64,000 nt of DNA from Proteles cristata cristata (GCA_017311185.1 JAESUZ010005169.1:299001-363000); one strand, 5' to 3'. Positions 22,107-32,861 are shown, counted from the first letter of the stretch. The notes: generated by a model from the sequence alone, not told the origin. Translations and numbers: made by a program.

Positions 22107-22419
22107 GGGGAGCCTGGGTGGCTCAGTTGGTTGCGCATCTGACTTCGGCTCAGGTCATGACCTCACAGTTCCTGGGTTCGAGCCCCGCATCTGGCTCTGT
22201 GCTGATACCTAGCTCAGAGCCTGGAGCTTTTCTTCGGATTCTGTGTGTGTCTCTCTCTCTGACACTCCCCTGCTCACTCTCTCTCTCTCTCCCTCTCTCA
22301 GAAATAAATAAAAACATTAAAAAAAAGATTCTGTGTCTCCCTCTCTCTCTGCTCCTCCCCACTCATGCTCTGTATCTCTCTGTCTCACAAAAATAAACAT
22401 TAGAAATTAAAAAAAAAAG
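22107..22419 (+). mobile_element. SINE dimer: full copy plus 3' half of a second
   Basis: A complete sense SINE (22107-22326, ending 'aataaataaaaacattaaaaaaaa') is followed immediately by the 3' half of another copy (22327-22419: 'gattctgtgtctccctctctctctgctcctccccactcatgctctg...aaaaataaacatt...'). A single target duplication, tagtggaa, at 22099-22106 and 22420-22427 brackets both, so they most likely inserted as one unit. Confidence 0.92.
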
Positions 22420-22490
22420 TAGTGGAAAATAGTGACGTATGGAAAGTCAGGATCTCAATAAGCCTCTTATAGATTCTGGCTGGTCAAGAT

Positions 22491-22560
22491 GTGTATATAT
22501 TCTATTTCTAATATACTAGGAAATATATACACATACACACATATGTGTATATATATACTT
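22491..22560. repeat. imperfect (TA)n/(CA)n low-complexity tract
   Basis: Alternating 'atatatacacatacacacatatgtgtatatatata', partly palindromic around 22530. Confidence 0.8.
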
Positions 22561-22602
22561 AAAAGGAACTGTTCATGGGAGCAATTAATCTCTGTTCATC
22601 AC

Positions 22603-22667
22603 ACTTTTTTTAAAGTTTATTTATTTTTGAGAGAGAGAGAGAGAGATAGCATGTGAGCAGAGGCTGG

Positions 22668-22699
<32 letters not shown>

Positions 22700-22840
22700 A
22701 TCTCCCATGCAGGTTCCATGCTGTCAGCACAAAGCCAGAGGCAGGGTTTGAACTCATGATCCATGAGAACATGACCTGAACCAAAGCCAAATCCATGAGA
22801 ACAAGTCAGAGGCTTAAAGGGCTGAGCCACCCGGGGACCC
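22603..22840 (-). mobile_element. felid tRNA-derived SINE
   Basis: Antisense copy with two (GA)n blocks and a partly repeated 'atccatgagaac' segment in the head region (22760 and 22792). The perfect 11-bp target duplication ctgttcatcac lies at 22592-22602 and 22841-22851. Confidence 0.95.
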
Positions 22841-22851
22841 CTGTTCATCAC

Positions 22852-23869
22852 CTTTCTCTAAGAAGGGTGTTTTTATAAATACCCTGCCTTCCTTCTAACC
22901 CATTTGTCTTTGGAGAAGAGATCAAATCAGTCAATTTGGGAGGTAGAGGCAGCCATGTATTTCTCAGTGCAGACTTCTCTCCTTCCAGAAGGCCGCCTTT
23001 CTCAGCAAGCTACTCTCTGGTCTGGTCTTCATGCGGAATATTTCACCGAGGGCAGGCCCTGAACGTGAGGGAAGCCCAAGCCAGGGGAGCAGTTCTGTAT
23101 CGAGGAGCCCAGGACTGCTGCAGAGCTAAGCCACATCTTGGGTTCTGCTTCCATCCAAAATAAAGCTTCTATTTTTATTTCTTTGTGCAATACTGTTTGC
23201 CTACTGTTGAGCTGACTTAGAATTCAAGCAGGGGAAATAGTAATACTATTTATTGTTTCTCCCTAAAACCCTAACAGCATCTATATCAATAATAACCATT
23301 TACAGAGAATTGGTGAGGTTCGGGGCACAATGCATGAGACACAATTCTGCCCCATTTAGTTGATACTCTAGACTTATCACCACAGCAGCCTCTTCCTGAT
23401 GGTAGGCACGTGCCCTTGGATTTAAATGTTACTTAAATTAGGGTAACTGGAACTCACCAGGAAAGCATATGAACTTCAAAGACAAGTTCTTACCTTAAAA
23501 ATAAAATATAACTTTAGTTCTCTCTGTAGCATTCTGAAGCCGTTGTTTTTTCTACTCGCCTATAATCTTCATGCATCAGACACTATTTCCATTATATTCT
23601 AGATTCTACTTGAGTAGTGAAGACTTATTTTCTGGTTATTTTTATACTGTACCTTATTTGGAAATAAGAACCAATGTGAAAAATACCCTCAAACCACAAA
23701 AACAACAAAATGGTTGAAAGCTCTTTGAATTGTTGTGCCAAGTCATAGATTCCTTTTTTCCTTCACAGTTAACACATAGCACTGTAGACACATAGAAAAC
23801 CTCTTAAAAATAAACAATGTTTTTTAGTTTTAGAGGTCAATATATAATGGAAGACCTATATTCTATCTC
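22852..23869. other. unique sequence without recognised element
   Basis: The 22930-23165 part is G+C-richer and holds a 75-codon frame with no motif. The remainder is AT-rich. No transposon is recognised. Confidence 0.4.
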
Positions 23870-24610
23870 CTCTTTTTCTCTTTGCTTATGATAGTCTCCC
23901 CAGAGCTATTTGGAGTCATCAATACCTTTCTTCTTGTCTGCTCCAACAGTAAAGAAGTAGAATTCTTTTGTTCCCCCTTTGAATCTGTGATGGCTTTATA
24001 ACTTTCTTTGACCGTATGATGTGGCAAAAGTAAGCCTATTCTGGGACTAGCAGCTTTCACCTTCTTAGAAGCCGTCCATGTAAGTACTGCAAAGAGTCCG
24101 AGACCACCATATTGTGAGAAAGCCGAAGCTAGACCTGTGGAGAAGTTTCATGAGGAAGCGCTGATATTTGCCATGTGAAGGAAGGCTTCTTGGATTTTCC
24201 AACACAGCCTTTTGATCAGCTGTATGGAACTGAGTAAGTAACTCCAGCTGACATTAAATGGAGTGGAAGAACTTTCTAAGAGAACCCAACCTGCAGAGTT
24301 ATGGGCTATTTTTAATAACTATTGTTATTTTATTTTTTAATGTTTATTTTTGAGAGAGAAGGAGAGAGAGATAGAAAGAGAGAGAGAGTGAGTGGGGTCG
24401 GGGTTGGGGTCGAAAGAGAGGGAGACAGAATCTGAAGCAGGCTCTAGGCTCTGAGCTGCCAGCACACAGCCCGACATGGGGCTCCAACCCATGAACCATG
24501 AGATCATAACCTGAGCCGAAGTAGGATGCTTAATTGACTGAGCCACGCTTCATCCCCTAATTATTGTTATTTTAATCTACTAGGTTATGGGGGTTTCCCC
24601 CCCACACACA
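23870..24610 (+). mobile_element. MaLR (MLT1-type) LTR, split by a SINE
   Basis: Follows the MaLR LTR order: 'tctgtgatggctttataactttctttgacc...gatgtggcaaaagtaa', then 'agccgtccatgtaagtactgcaaagagtccgagaccaccatattgtgagaaagcc', 'gccatgtgaaggaaggcttcttggattttcca', and finally 'ttattgttattttaatctactaggttatgggggtttc' (cf. 'gttgttttaagccactaagttttggggt'). An antisense SINE sits in the 3' part at 24333-24557. No internal retroviral genes are present. Confidence 0.8.
24333..24557 (-). mobile_element. felid tRNA-derived SINE inside MaLR LTR
   Basis: Antisense copy with long purine tracts and a G-rich 'gtggggtcggggttggggtcg' at 24393-24413. The target-site duplication is 24316-24332 / 24558-24574 (16 of 17), and its sequence belongs to the LTR. 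Confidence 0.95.
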
Positions 24611-24834
24611 GAAAGAGAGAATTAAAGCATCCACTAGCTTATAATACCTACTCTGCCTTTAAAACCAAACTTAATTCCACCTGCTACACAAAGTATTTCC
24701 TTGATCAGTCCATACAGAGGAGTGTCTCTTTACATGCCATCCCATGTAGTGTTAATATGCCTTATTTGACATTATTTGCTACAAAAGTCAAGTTGCTTTT
24801 CAGTATGTTGAAGTTTTAAACCACTAACTAGTTT

Positions 24835-24955
24835 ATACACTTGTTGAAGGCAAGAGCTCTTTTTTCCCCTCTTCATGCCCCCTTTAAAGCCTAACTAGAA
24901 GTTTGTGTAGCTTAGGTATTCAGTAAACATTACTTATCAATCATTGATTACTGGA
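24835..24955 (+). mobile_element. L2 3'-end fragment
   Basis: 'acacttgttgaaggcaagagctc...cttcatgccccctttaaagcctaactagaagtttgtgtagcttaggtattcagtaaacatt' fits the diverged L2 3' end with its 'ctcaataaatatt' terminus. Confidence 0.62.
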
Positions 24956-25997
24956 AGCATTTTATAATTATTTTCACTTAAGAATAATCTCATCGACAGT
25001 TTATTACAATTATTGGTAAGAAATATCAGAATAAATATTCTGACCACCTCCTTTCTTCCCTCAACAACCTAAGCTTCCAAGATATGAACACATTTGATTG
25101 AAAATATTTTTAACCTTACTCAAATCTTAGTCTCAATGCACATTTGTCCTTAACCATTTTCAAAGATTTTATTTCTGCTTGTTGTTTTTTTTACACCAAA
25201 ATAGGAGAAAACTGAATACTCTAGAGAGGAAAGAGACTATTTAAAGCCTAAAAGAGTATTCTTAACAAGGATATTTTACTGCTTTTTAGAAGGATAAACA
25301 ACGATACACTACAATGGAGAAATCACTGGTTTCTTCTAAGGGATTCTATGTATATTAATGTTTTGTATAAAGTTCTGGAGACTTGTGATCCTTTGGTGGA
25401 GGAAGGAAACAACGCGTTGTTGGTGCACATGTGTTTTAATTCCCTTAAGAATTTTTATAGACTCTATGTCCCGCAGGGCCCAAGTAGACACATTAAACAG
25501 GGAAAATTTTCTTTCTCATTCTGTCCTCTTCTCTCATTTATTAGGCTAATTAATTTATTTTAATAAAGTAAACCGTGTTCTTGTTTAGTCGAAGCCCCAG
25601 GACCTCAGGTCTGGGAATTTTTGTTTTCATCAGTTTCCTTTAGATTTTTCTGGCATGGCAGCAGCAACCCTCCCTCCCCCACCCCACCCCCTGCTTTTCT
25701 TTTTTTTCTGAGCAGGAGGAAAACACATCTTATGTGGAGAAATTCTATCTCTTCACAAAGTAGTAGGGAAAAAAGTGTGTCCTCTGGAAGTAATGGCTAA
25801 AAACGCTTTAGTAAAACATCTTCCTGGGAATTTCTTGAGAGAAAATGTTGCTCTTTCTATCTCTGAGTTAGCCCTGTGTCTAGCAGTTGCTGTAGTTTGG
25901 AGAGATAAACATCTTAACTGAAGCTGAAGCTCTGAAGCAGAGTCCTACTGTCTTTTCTCAAACTCGAAGTATAACAATTATGAATGAGAACTCCAGC
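24956..25997. other. unique sequence without recognised element
   Basis: Two overlapping short frames at 25348-25563 look like chance. A C-rich 'ccctccctcccccaccccaccccct' run at 25668-25693 could form an i-motif/G-quadruplex on the opposite strand. Confidence 0.4.
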
Positions 25998-26039
25998 TAA
26001 CCAACCAACCAACCAACCAATCAACCAACCAACCAACCA
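25998..26039 (+). repeat. (AACC)n microsatellite
   Basis: About ten AACC units with one AATC variant. Confidence 0.93.
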
Positions 26040-27145
26040 GACACCAGAGAGGTGAATGGGTTGCTTTCTCAACATCTGTTCCCCACAGGACACTGCTTTG
26101 GTGTGTTCTCATGCTTGATTAGGGGTTGAACATGGCATGAGCATAATGTGTGATACGTAGCCCAGTCTCATCACCAGACAACCATAGTTTGCTGTTTTTT
26201 CTGCCTGTCTTGTTTATTATGATCCAACGTTCCCAACTATCACTGATAGTCTTTTGTGGATACTGAGTGGACACAGACTTTCATTTCAAATACTATCACA
26301 TGAAAAGATAAAAATAATAGAAATATTTCTTTTTGAAAGTCCCTAGGCCTGCCTGCAGGTGCACAAGGTGCTGGTTTCATTTTACTTTATCAAATCAACT
26401 GCAATATCTGGACATAAATCCAAGCTTGAGTTCCCTTCATGGCAGGTCATAAGTACAGTTGTTCACACTTCGTGTTTGTGGATGGGGGTCACTTTCTCAG
26501 CAAATTCTCATTTTCCCAGTCCTTGCCTTGGGCTAATAGTTAGTTACAAAGCTCAATCTCAAAAATTTCAAACCTAATGAAAAGAAAGAGGAATCATAAA
26601 AGAGAAAGATGGCTGCAGTTACCACCCCGGGTCCTTCTCACTCAGGCTTTGTAGATCCATCAACCAGTTAGAAGGGCAGGCTACTGCCTTTGCAGCTCTG
26701 GCTACCATTGCCTCCTTCGTATCACTGGGGTACTATTCGTCACAGAACACTCCTGGAAGAACAATATAGCAGGACCTGGCTGCTGAGTAGCAAAAGAAAT
26801 CGAACCATGTTTCCACATTCCTCAGTCTGTTCACTACAGCATTTATATCAATCATGAGTGTTAAGAGCTATGAACTTTTAATTTATAGAGCAGATGGCCT
26901 TTTTCTCCTTCTTCACCTTGTAGTCTGAGACACCTGGGTTTAAAGGGAGGCCAATGCAATAGGATTGGGGGAAGGATTACAAGGGACTGTTAGAATTTTA
27001 GGCAGATATCCAACTTTTCTAACCCAGATTTTGCCATGGCGAGGAGGCTAATAGTCGCAGGAAGAAGGCAATGGTGGAGGTTTCTAGGGCTTAAAGAAAA
27101 TTAGCTATAGTTATCTCTGACAAGAAGACAAGAACGTCCATGATT
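26040..27145. other. unique sequence without recognised element
   Basis: Frames up to 72 codons only. No repeat recognised up to the pyrimidine tract. Confidence 0.4.
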
Positions 27146-27394
27146 CTTCTCCCTCCTGCCCTCCCTCCTTCCCTCCTTCCTTCCCTCCCTCCTTCCTTCC
27201 CCTCCTTCCTTCCTTTCTTCCCTCCTTCCTTCCCCTCTTCCCTCCTTCCTTCCCCTCCTTCCCTCCTTCCTTCCCCTCCTTCCCTCCTTCCTTCTTTCTT
27301 TCTTTCTTTCTTTCTTTCTCTCTCTCTCTCTTTCTTTCTTTTCTTCTTTCCTTCCTTCCTTCCTTCCTTCCTTCCTTCCTTCCTTCCTTCCTTC
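27146..27394 (+). repeat. 250-bp polypyrimidine tract, (CCTT)n/(CTTT)n/(CCCT)n
   Basis: Nearly pure C/T on the + strand, organised in blocks: a CCCT/CCTT mixture at 27146-27290, (CTTT)n at 27291-27320, (CT)n near 27318-27330, and clean (CCTT)n at 27347-27394. Interior units of about 22 bp ('tcccctccttccctccttcct') repeat several times, a minisatellite level above the microsatellite. All long frames across it are artefacts. Confidence 0.95.
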
Positions 27395-27395
27395 C

Positions 27396-27600
27396 CATAT
27401 TTCTTGAACATCTATTATGTAACAGGCATAGTACTATGTATCTGGTATATAATAACAAAATAGAGATAAGCCTCACTCTCATTGAGCTTACATTTTAGTT
27501 GGGAAAACATATTTAAGAGAATATTTATATGGTAAGTGTTGTGGAGAAGAGGAAGAGAACATGGTGCTGTGCAGGTGTATATAAATTAGGGAAGTGACCT
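27396..27600 (-). mobile_element. L2 3' part
   Basis: 'tttcttgaacatctattatgtaacaggcatagtactatgtatctggtatataataacaaaatagagataag...tcattgagcttacattttagttggg' is the antisense L2 3' end ('...ttgagcacctactatgtgccaggcactgt...atggagcttacattctagtgggg'). It abuts the pyrimidine tract, which probably grew from or next to the L2 terminus. Confidence 0.85.
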
Positions 27601-27604
27601 ACCT

Positions 27605-28284
27605 GTAGCTCCTGAGAACTCCACCAGGACTTGCCTGTAGATGTCCTAGTCTTTTAGGATCTCAAAGTCATGCCTGGAAGTGGGATTTGGTGGAGAAGAT
27701 TGTGTGTTCATTGGTAAAATCCAGAGTAGAGTAAGACCTACTAGACCTACTAGAAGAGTGCCTGTTGCTGTAATGGAATCCTGATTTGCTTTCTGGCCTG
27801 ACATTTGATTCCTAATCTCAATCTCAAACAAATATCATTAAGAAAATTCATTCCTGGAGACCATGCCTTTTTGAGACAATATAATTGGGAGATAACAGTT
27901 ATATGGTTAATGTAGGAAAGAATAGATGTAAATTATAATAGTTAATAATAGTTCTAAATTATGACAAAATAGGGGCTTGGAAAACCTAATTTATTCAGGT
28001 TCTCCTATATTTCTGGTTAAGTAGACCTAATCCCAAAAGACTGTTAGGGATTTTAGGGAAAATATTAATCATTTTTTCACATTCAGGTTAGGAGAGAAAA
28101 GATAGAAGGAAAGATTTTTAATAGAATAGCTGTGGTAAGCATTGCCTTCTTCATATTGCTTCCTTATATGAATGCACCCAGGGTGGTCAGGCTACTATCT
28201 CCTGGAGGCTCAGCATGGGCAAATGGAGATCGCAGGGGACCTGGTGACCTGTGACTTAGACTTAGGGTGCTCTCCTGGGCCTTT
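27605..28284. other. unassigned sequence
   Basis: Possibly more decayed repeat. Includes a short tandem 'agacctactagacctactag' near 27736. No gene signal. Confidence 0.35.
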
Positions 28285-28460
28285 GCATAAATGTTTTCAT
28301 TTATTGGACAAATTATTGAGCATCTTGTATATGCCAAATAACAGTCTTAGATTCTGGAAACACAGACGTGAACAAAACAGACCAGACCCCTGTCCTCATG
28401 TAGTTTATATTCTAGTTAGGATAAACGAGATCAATAATAAAATATATGATGTGTTCAATG
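28285..28460 (-). mobile_element. L2 3' part
   Basis: 'tttattggacaaattattgagcatcttgtatatgccaaataacagtcttagattctggaaacacagacgtgaacaaaacagaccagacccctgtcctcatgtagtttatattctagtt' aligns throughout with the antisense L2 3' end. A 150-codon open frame across it (28172-28624) is not a gene. Confidence 0.85.
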
Positions 28461-28772
28461 TCAACTGTCATGGAACAATGCCCCATGAGTATTTTCACAT
28501 ATCTGCACTCTCAGGGCATTCTTACCCAAAATTGCTGGTAACCTGGGCCAAAGTACAATGGAATAGCAACCATAAAGATAGAGATTTCTGGAGAGATATA
28601 GAACTACTTATCTCCTCTCCTTGAAGCTGCTGACTTACATTCTTTGGACAATGAAACCAATCTAGACCCATTTACTTACACTTTAGAGTTATATAAACCT
28701 AAGAATCTTCCCTCTTGCTCTCCAGAGAGGACTTGCTTGCATTCAGGGAAGAGATTGCTATCTCTCCATTTC

Positions 28773-29010
28773 TTTTTATTTTTTTTTTTTTAAATTTTTT
28801 TTTAATGTTTTATTTATTTTTAGGAGAGAGAGAGAGACAGCGTGAGCAGGGGAGGGTCAGAGAGAGAGGGAGTCACAGGCTGAAACAGGCTCCAGGCTCT
28901 GAGCTGGCAGTCAGCACAGAGCCTGACGCGGGGCTCGAACCCACGAACCGTGAGATCATGACCTAAGCGAAAGTCGGACGCTTAACCGACTAAGCCACCC
29001 AGGCGCCCCA
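28773..29010 (-). mobile_element. young felid SINE
   Basis: Antisense copy close to the source sequence: 'cgacgcggggctcgaacccacgaaccgtgagatc...aagtcggacgcttaaccgactaagccacccaggcgcccc'. The perfect 17-bp duplication tgctatctctccatttc lies at 28756-28772 and 29011-29027. It shares the 'gcgaaagtcgg', 'ctggcagtcagcac' and 'gaaacaggctcc' variants with the copies at 34239 and 60415. Confidence 0.97.
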
Positions 29011-29185
29011 TGCTATCTCTCCATTTCGGAAGGTGAAGAGTGGGCAGTGGTGCGTATGCCCTATATAAGCTCCAATATTTATAATTCCTGGCTTCATCTG
29101 TGGATGAAACCCTAATGTTATGCAGTGACATGATGACTTAATCATGTCTCCCTGAGGGGAACAATCACATTATCTTCTGTGAGTG

Positions 29186-29640
29186 TAGTGGGCGAATGGT
29201 GTTCCTCAAATGCTACATCCACATCCTAGTCCTGGGACCTGTGAACATTACTTTGTATGGTAAGAAATGAGATTAAATTAAGGACCCTGAGAAAAGGAGT
29301 TTACCCTGGATTATCTGGATGGGCTCAAAGTGCAGTCACGTATATATCTATAAGAAAAAGGCAGAGGAAGTTTAGAAACAGACACACAGAGAAGGGGGAG
29401 GCGGGCAATGGACCTGGAAGCAGAGATTAAAGTGACCTGGTCACAAAATGAGGCTATCTAGAACTGTTAGAAGTTGAAAGAGGCAGGTAACACATCTCTC
29501 CTGGGGCTTCCAGAGGGATTATGGTCCAGTCAACACCTAAATTTTGGATTAATGTTCTCCAAACTGTGAGAGAATAACATCCCATGGCTTTAAATTAGCA
29601 AGTGTATAGTAATTTGTTAAGGGAACTATAAGGCAATACA
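29186..29640 (+). mobile_element. MaLR (MLT1-type) LTR
   Basis: Characteristic run: 'cctgtgaacattactttgtatgg...gattaaattaaggaccctgagaaaaggagtttaccctggattatctggatgggctcaaagtgcag...' to 'ccaaactgtgagagaataacatcccatggctttaaattagcaagtgtatagtaatttgtta' (cf. 'ccagaactgtgagagaataaatttctgttgttttaagccac...gtttgtggtaatttgtta'). Confidence 0.85.
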
Positions 29641-29702
29641 CATAGTGAGTAAGTAAAAGTTGATCTTGAATCTAGAGTTTCATTATTCTGTTAGTACATG
29701 TT

Positions 29703-29861
29703 AAATTTTTTTTAAATGTTTGCTTATTCTAGAGAGGCGGGGGGAGGAGGGGCAAAGAGAGAGGGAGACACAGAATCTGAAGCAGGTTCAAACTCACAAA
29801 CACTGAGATCATGACCTGAGCCAAAGTTGGACGCTTAACCGACTGAGCCACCCAGGTGCCC
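29703..29861 (-). mobile_element. felid SINE with internal deletion
   Basis: Antisense copy that lacks about 50-60 bp of the body: 'gaagcaggttcaaactc' jumps from the 'gaagcagg' block to the 'aactc' block and loses the 'ctccaggctctgagctgtcagcac...' part. Imperfect target duplication at 29688-29702 / 29862-29876 (ctgttagtacatgtt / ctgtcagtatgtgtt). Confidence 0.93.
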
Positions 29862-29884
29862 CTGTCAGTATGTGTTTATAAATC

Positions 29885-29892
29885 TGTGCGCG

Positions 29893-29923
<31 letters not shown>
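29885..29923 (+). repeat. (CG)n(CA)n alternating tract
   Basis: Eight CG/GC dinucleotides run directly into about eleven CA units, then 'cttatatatata'. An uninterrupted alternating purine-pyrimidine stretch of about 39 bp. Confidence 0.95.
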
Positions 29924-29924
<1 letters not shown>

Positions 29925-29929
29925 TATAT

Positions 29930-31940
29930 ATATACTACCGTGCATATATATACTGTGAAAGTAGGTTAACCTCTCAGATCTTTCTCACTTTTGAAATTAA
30001 TATTTGCAAACTGTAAACAATAATAAAGCAAAGAAGGAAAATGGCTAGGGTTGGTAGGGCTATAATTTTTAAGTGGGGGGGTCACACAAGATCTTCCTGA
30101 GTAGATGACAGAGTCTTGAGCAGTTTGTGTGGACTTTAACGCCATGCCTCTCTGATGCCAGAGCATATGAGTTCCAATCTTGACCTCACAACCAGCAGAT
30201 TCATGCAGTCTCCAGTCTCCTGAACACTTTGCCCTCAAACTCTTGGTCCTATAAGTAAGTCCCATTCTAAACCTTTCAGAAATGGAGAAAACACATTAAA
30301 ATCTTTTAATGGCCAGTACAAGATAAGTTCCTACCAAAATCTGATGACAACGAAGACATTATATTTTCCAGCATCCACAGCTACTTGTATAATTACAACT
30401 ACTACTAAGAGGTGGCAAGTTAAATATTATCAGCCATGGAATAATATAATGTATGAAATTCCAAATGTCAGCAAATTCATTTAAGGATTGTGATGGAATA
30501 CAAATTGTGGTTGCTAAGGCTTGATAGTGGGAGAACTAGGCAGGTTATGCCCGGAGCCTATAGGGGGGCCAAGGAAGGCTCCAGAGACTCAGCACACAGG
30601 TGGTGTAGCATTAAAGTGTTAAAATAAATGGGCATTGATTCCACGGTAGAAAAAAAAATCGTTGAAAGAGAACGATCTCAAAACAGAAAACTTAGAAGAC
30701 ACGCAGAAAATTTTGTCTATTTCACATAGCTTTGATCTGAACAAATTCTCAGTTATCACAACTAACATCAATTGTTTGTAAAAATAGCCTCTGTCTTTCC
30801 CAGGGCCTGAATAACAAACTTTCAGGCTTGCCTGGATTTTTAGCAATCCTAGTAACAATTGCTAGTATGACTGGTAAGATTGTCAACCATAAATTCTAAG
30901 AACCACGGACTGGAGATTTGCAGGAACAATAGCATGATTCCGGGGTAGTTCAGCAGAGAATATCTCTATAAGTTCAATGTATGCATATATTAGTGATTTA
31001 AGGGGATAGACACCTGAGCAGAGTTCTAGGATCTGATCTTTTGAATAATTACATTCGGATATGAGTTTTGCCTCATGTTTGCATCTATAATCTTGCCCGA
31101 TAATCAGGTAGATTCAATCAATTTCTGTTCACATTACCCCACGTGTAATCGAGATCAAGATTAAGATCAAGAACTTGCTAAGGGTGCCTGCAAACATGTA
31201 CACACACAACTGCTCACCTCAACTAAAGCCTTCTGTTGATACCTTTATAATTTGGAGTGAACAAGGCTTTTTAATTATTTGGCAAAACTGTGTCCCCTCT
31301 TCTGTGAAGGTAGTAGATACTCTGTTAAGTGTGCCTCAGCTGGAAGTCGCTCTTGGCAAAGCTTATGTTTAGCTCTTCATTTGTGTCACCTGTCACAACT
31401 GTGAAATGCTGCTTGGTTTTTCCACCACCCAACTAAACCGAAGCTCTCAGAACTGGTGCCTCGGCTCAGGATCGCCCCTTCTGTGCCAAGGATTCGGATG
31501 AGCTTTGGCTCTGACGTAGATCTGAAAATGCAGCTTCTCCAGGCCAAAGTAGGAGTGCTCCAGAGGACTTAGCAGAGTGTTTCTTCTGGGAAAGAAAAAG
31601 AGGAGAAACCTGGAATTAACCTAAAAGCATGTCTTATGCTTCTGGACCACAGTGAGATGTTTGTGATAAAAATGCTGTTATCTTTGACACTGGGGTCAGT
31701 GAAGAAGTTAGAAAGACACAGCTAACGTTTCAAGCACAGGAGCTGAAGGCTTACCTTCTTGTTATCATTAACCACTTTCTATCACATTTATGGGGGAAAA
31801 AAAACCCACCATGTTCTTGTCTTAAATGCACATTGTAGCAGTCGCATCTATTATCTCGATCACAGGTCTGTGTCAGAGTCTGTGCTCATGTTTGCAAAGT
31901 TTTCTGTTTTTTATTTTTTATGGCATTATTTTAAGTACTT
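29930..31940. other. mostly unique sequence
   Basis: No transposon recognised over about 2 kb. The part 31360-31620 is G+C-richer ('aactggtgcctcggctcaggatcgccccttctgtgcc') with isolated CpGs and no exon signal. Confidence 0.4.
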
Positions 31941-31944
31941 CTGT

Positions 31945-32125
31945 TACTTCCTCACTCCTCACAAAAGCCCTGTGGGGTAGGTGTCTTTGAAATTAAATAT
32001 TCTCCATTTTAGAGATGAGGAAATGAAAATGTTGAATGTGGCTTGCCCAAGATAATACAGCTGGTGGGATTAGTATCTGAGCAGGAATCTATAGTTTTAA
32101 CCACAGCACTATATACTACACCTCA
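31945..32125 (-). mobile_element. MIR
   Basis: 'cctcactcctcacaaaagccctgtggggtaggtgtc...tctccattttagagatgaggaaatgaaaatg...cttgcccaagataatacagctggtgggatt...ttttaaccacagcactatatac' is a near-complete antisense MIR including part of the tRNA-related head. Confidence 0.88.
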
Positions 32126-32137
32126 CACTGGTAAACA

Positions 32138-32160
32138 ATATATATATATATATATATATG
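32138..32160. repeat. (TA)n microsatellite
   Basis: About eleven TA units just beyond the MIR head. Confidence 0.93.
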
Positions 32161-32324
32161 TGTTCAAAGCAATAATGAATTATGCTGAGTGTCTTGATTA
32201 CTTTTAAGTCTGGCCCTTATGCAACACTTTTGTTAAAGTTGATTATATAGGAAAAGACGTAGGCATTGTGATAAAAAATAAACTATGAGAAATTTCAAAA
32301 TTGAAAAATAAAGTAATACTGCTG

Positions 32325-32425
32325 TATTTACGTACATACCGGATTGTTGTGAGAATACATAAGCTTGCAATACTTATTTAAGCGTTGGTCATATATTAGA
32401 TGCTCAATAAATATTTCTTCTCTCT
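32325..32425 (+). mobile_element. MIR 3' end
   Basis: 'ggattgttgtgagaatacataagcttgcaatacttatttaagcgttggtcatatattagatgctcaataaatatt' matches the MIR 3' tail '...gggttgttgtgaggattaaatg...gcgcttag...catagtaagcgctcaataaatgtt'. Confidence 0.75.
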
Positions 32426-32429
32426 CTTT

Positions 32430-32860
32430 CCATGAAAGAGACAGGAAATTATAAACTATTCAAAACAATAATATATGATTCACTTAGGAAGTTAGTAAAT
32501 TTTATAACTATTTTCTTAAAAATAGATATTTATCTTATCCTAGCTCTACCAAATGCTTAAGATGATGAGTTTCACATAATCAGCAACAAAGATATCTGTA
32601 CTTTAGTGAGATCTTGAATGTTCTGCCACACAGTACTGCCAAAAGCTCAAAAGCTCAGCTATAAAGAATAATATTTAGGGGGATTGGATATGGAAAAATT
32701 CCATAATTATTCCAACTCAGTTTATCTCATACCTTTAGCTAGATAATCAGAGATCCACACTCTTCAACCCTCTTGGATATGTGTCCTTAAAGAATTAAAG
32801 TACTTGGTTTTGCTTCAGGTTACATTTGGAGACAATATAAATAACAGCACAGCAAAGATC
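32430..32860. other. unique AT-rich sequence
   Basis: Nothing recognised between the MIR fragment and the old L1. Confidence 0.4.
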
Positions 32861-32861
32861 A

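Noticed and set aside
24393..24413. G-quadruplex candidate
   Set aside because: Only three GGGG tracts occur within a short span; the standard four-tract rule is not met.
27091..27482. 106-123-codon frames in both strands rich in Lys/Glu/Gly or Pro/Ser/Leu
   Set aside because: They are translations of the polypyrimidine microsatellite, which lacks stop codons by composition.
28172..28624. 150-codon + strand open frame
   Set aside because: It runs straight through an antisense L2 3' end (28285-28460) and has no motif; it is a chance frame over a repeat.
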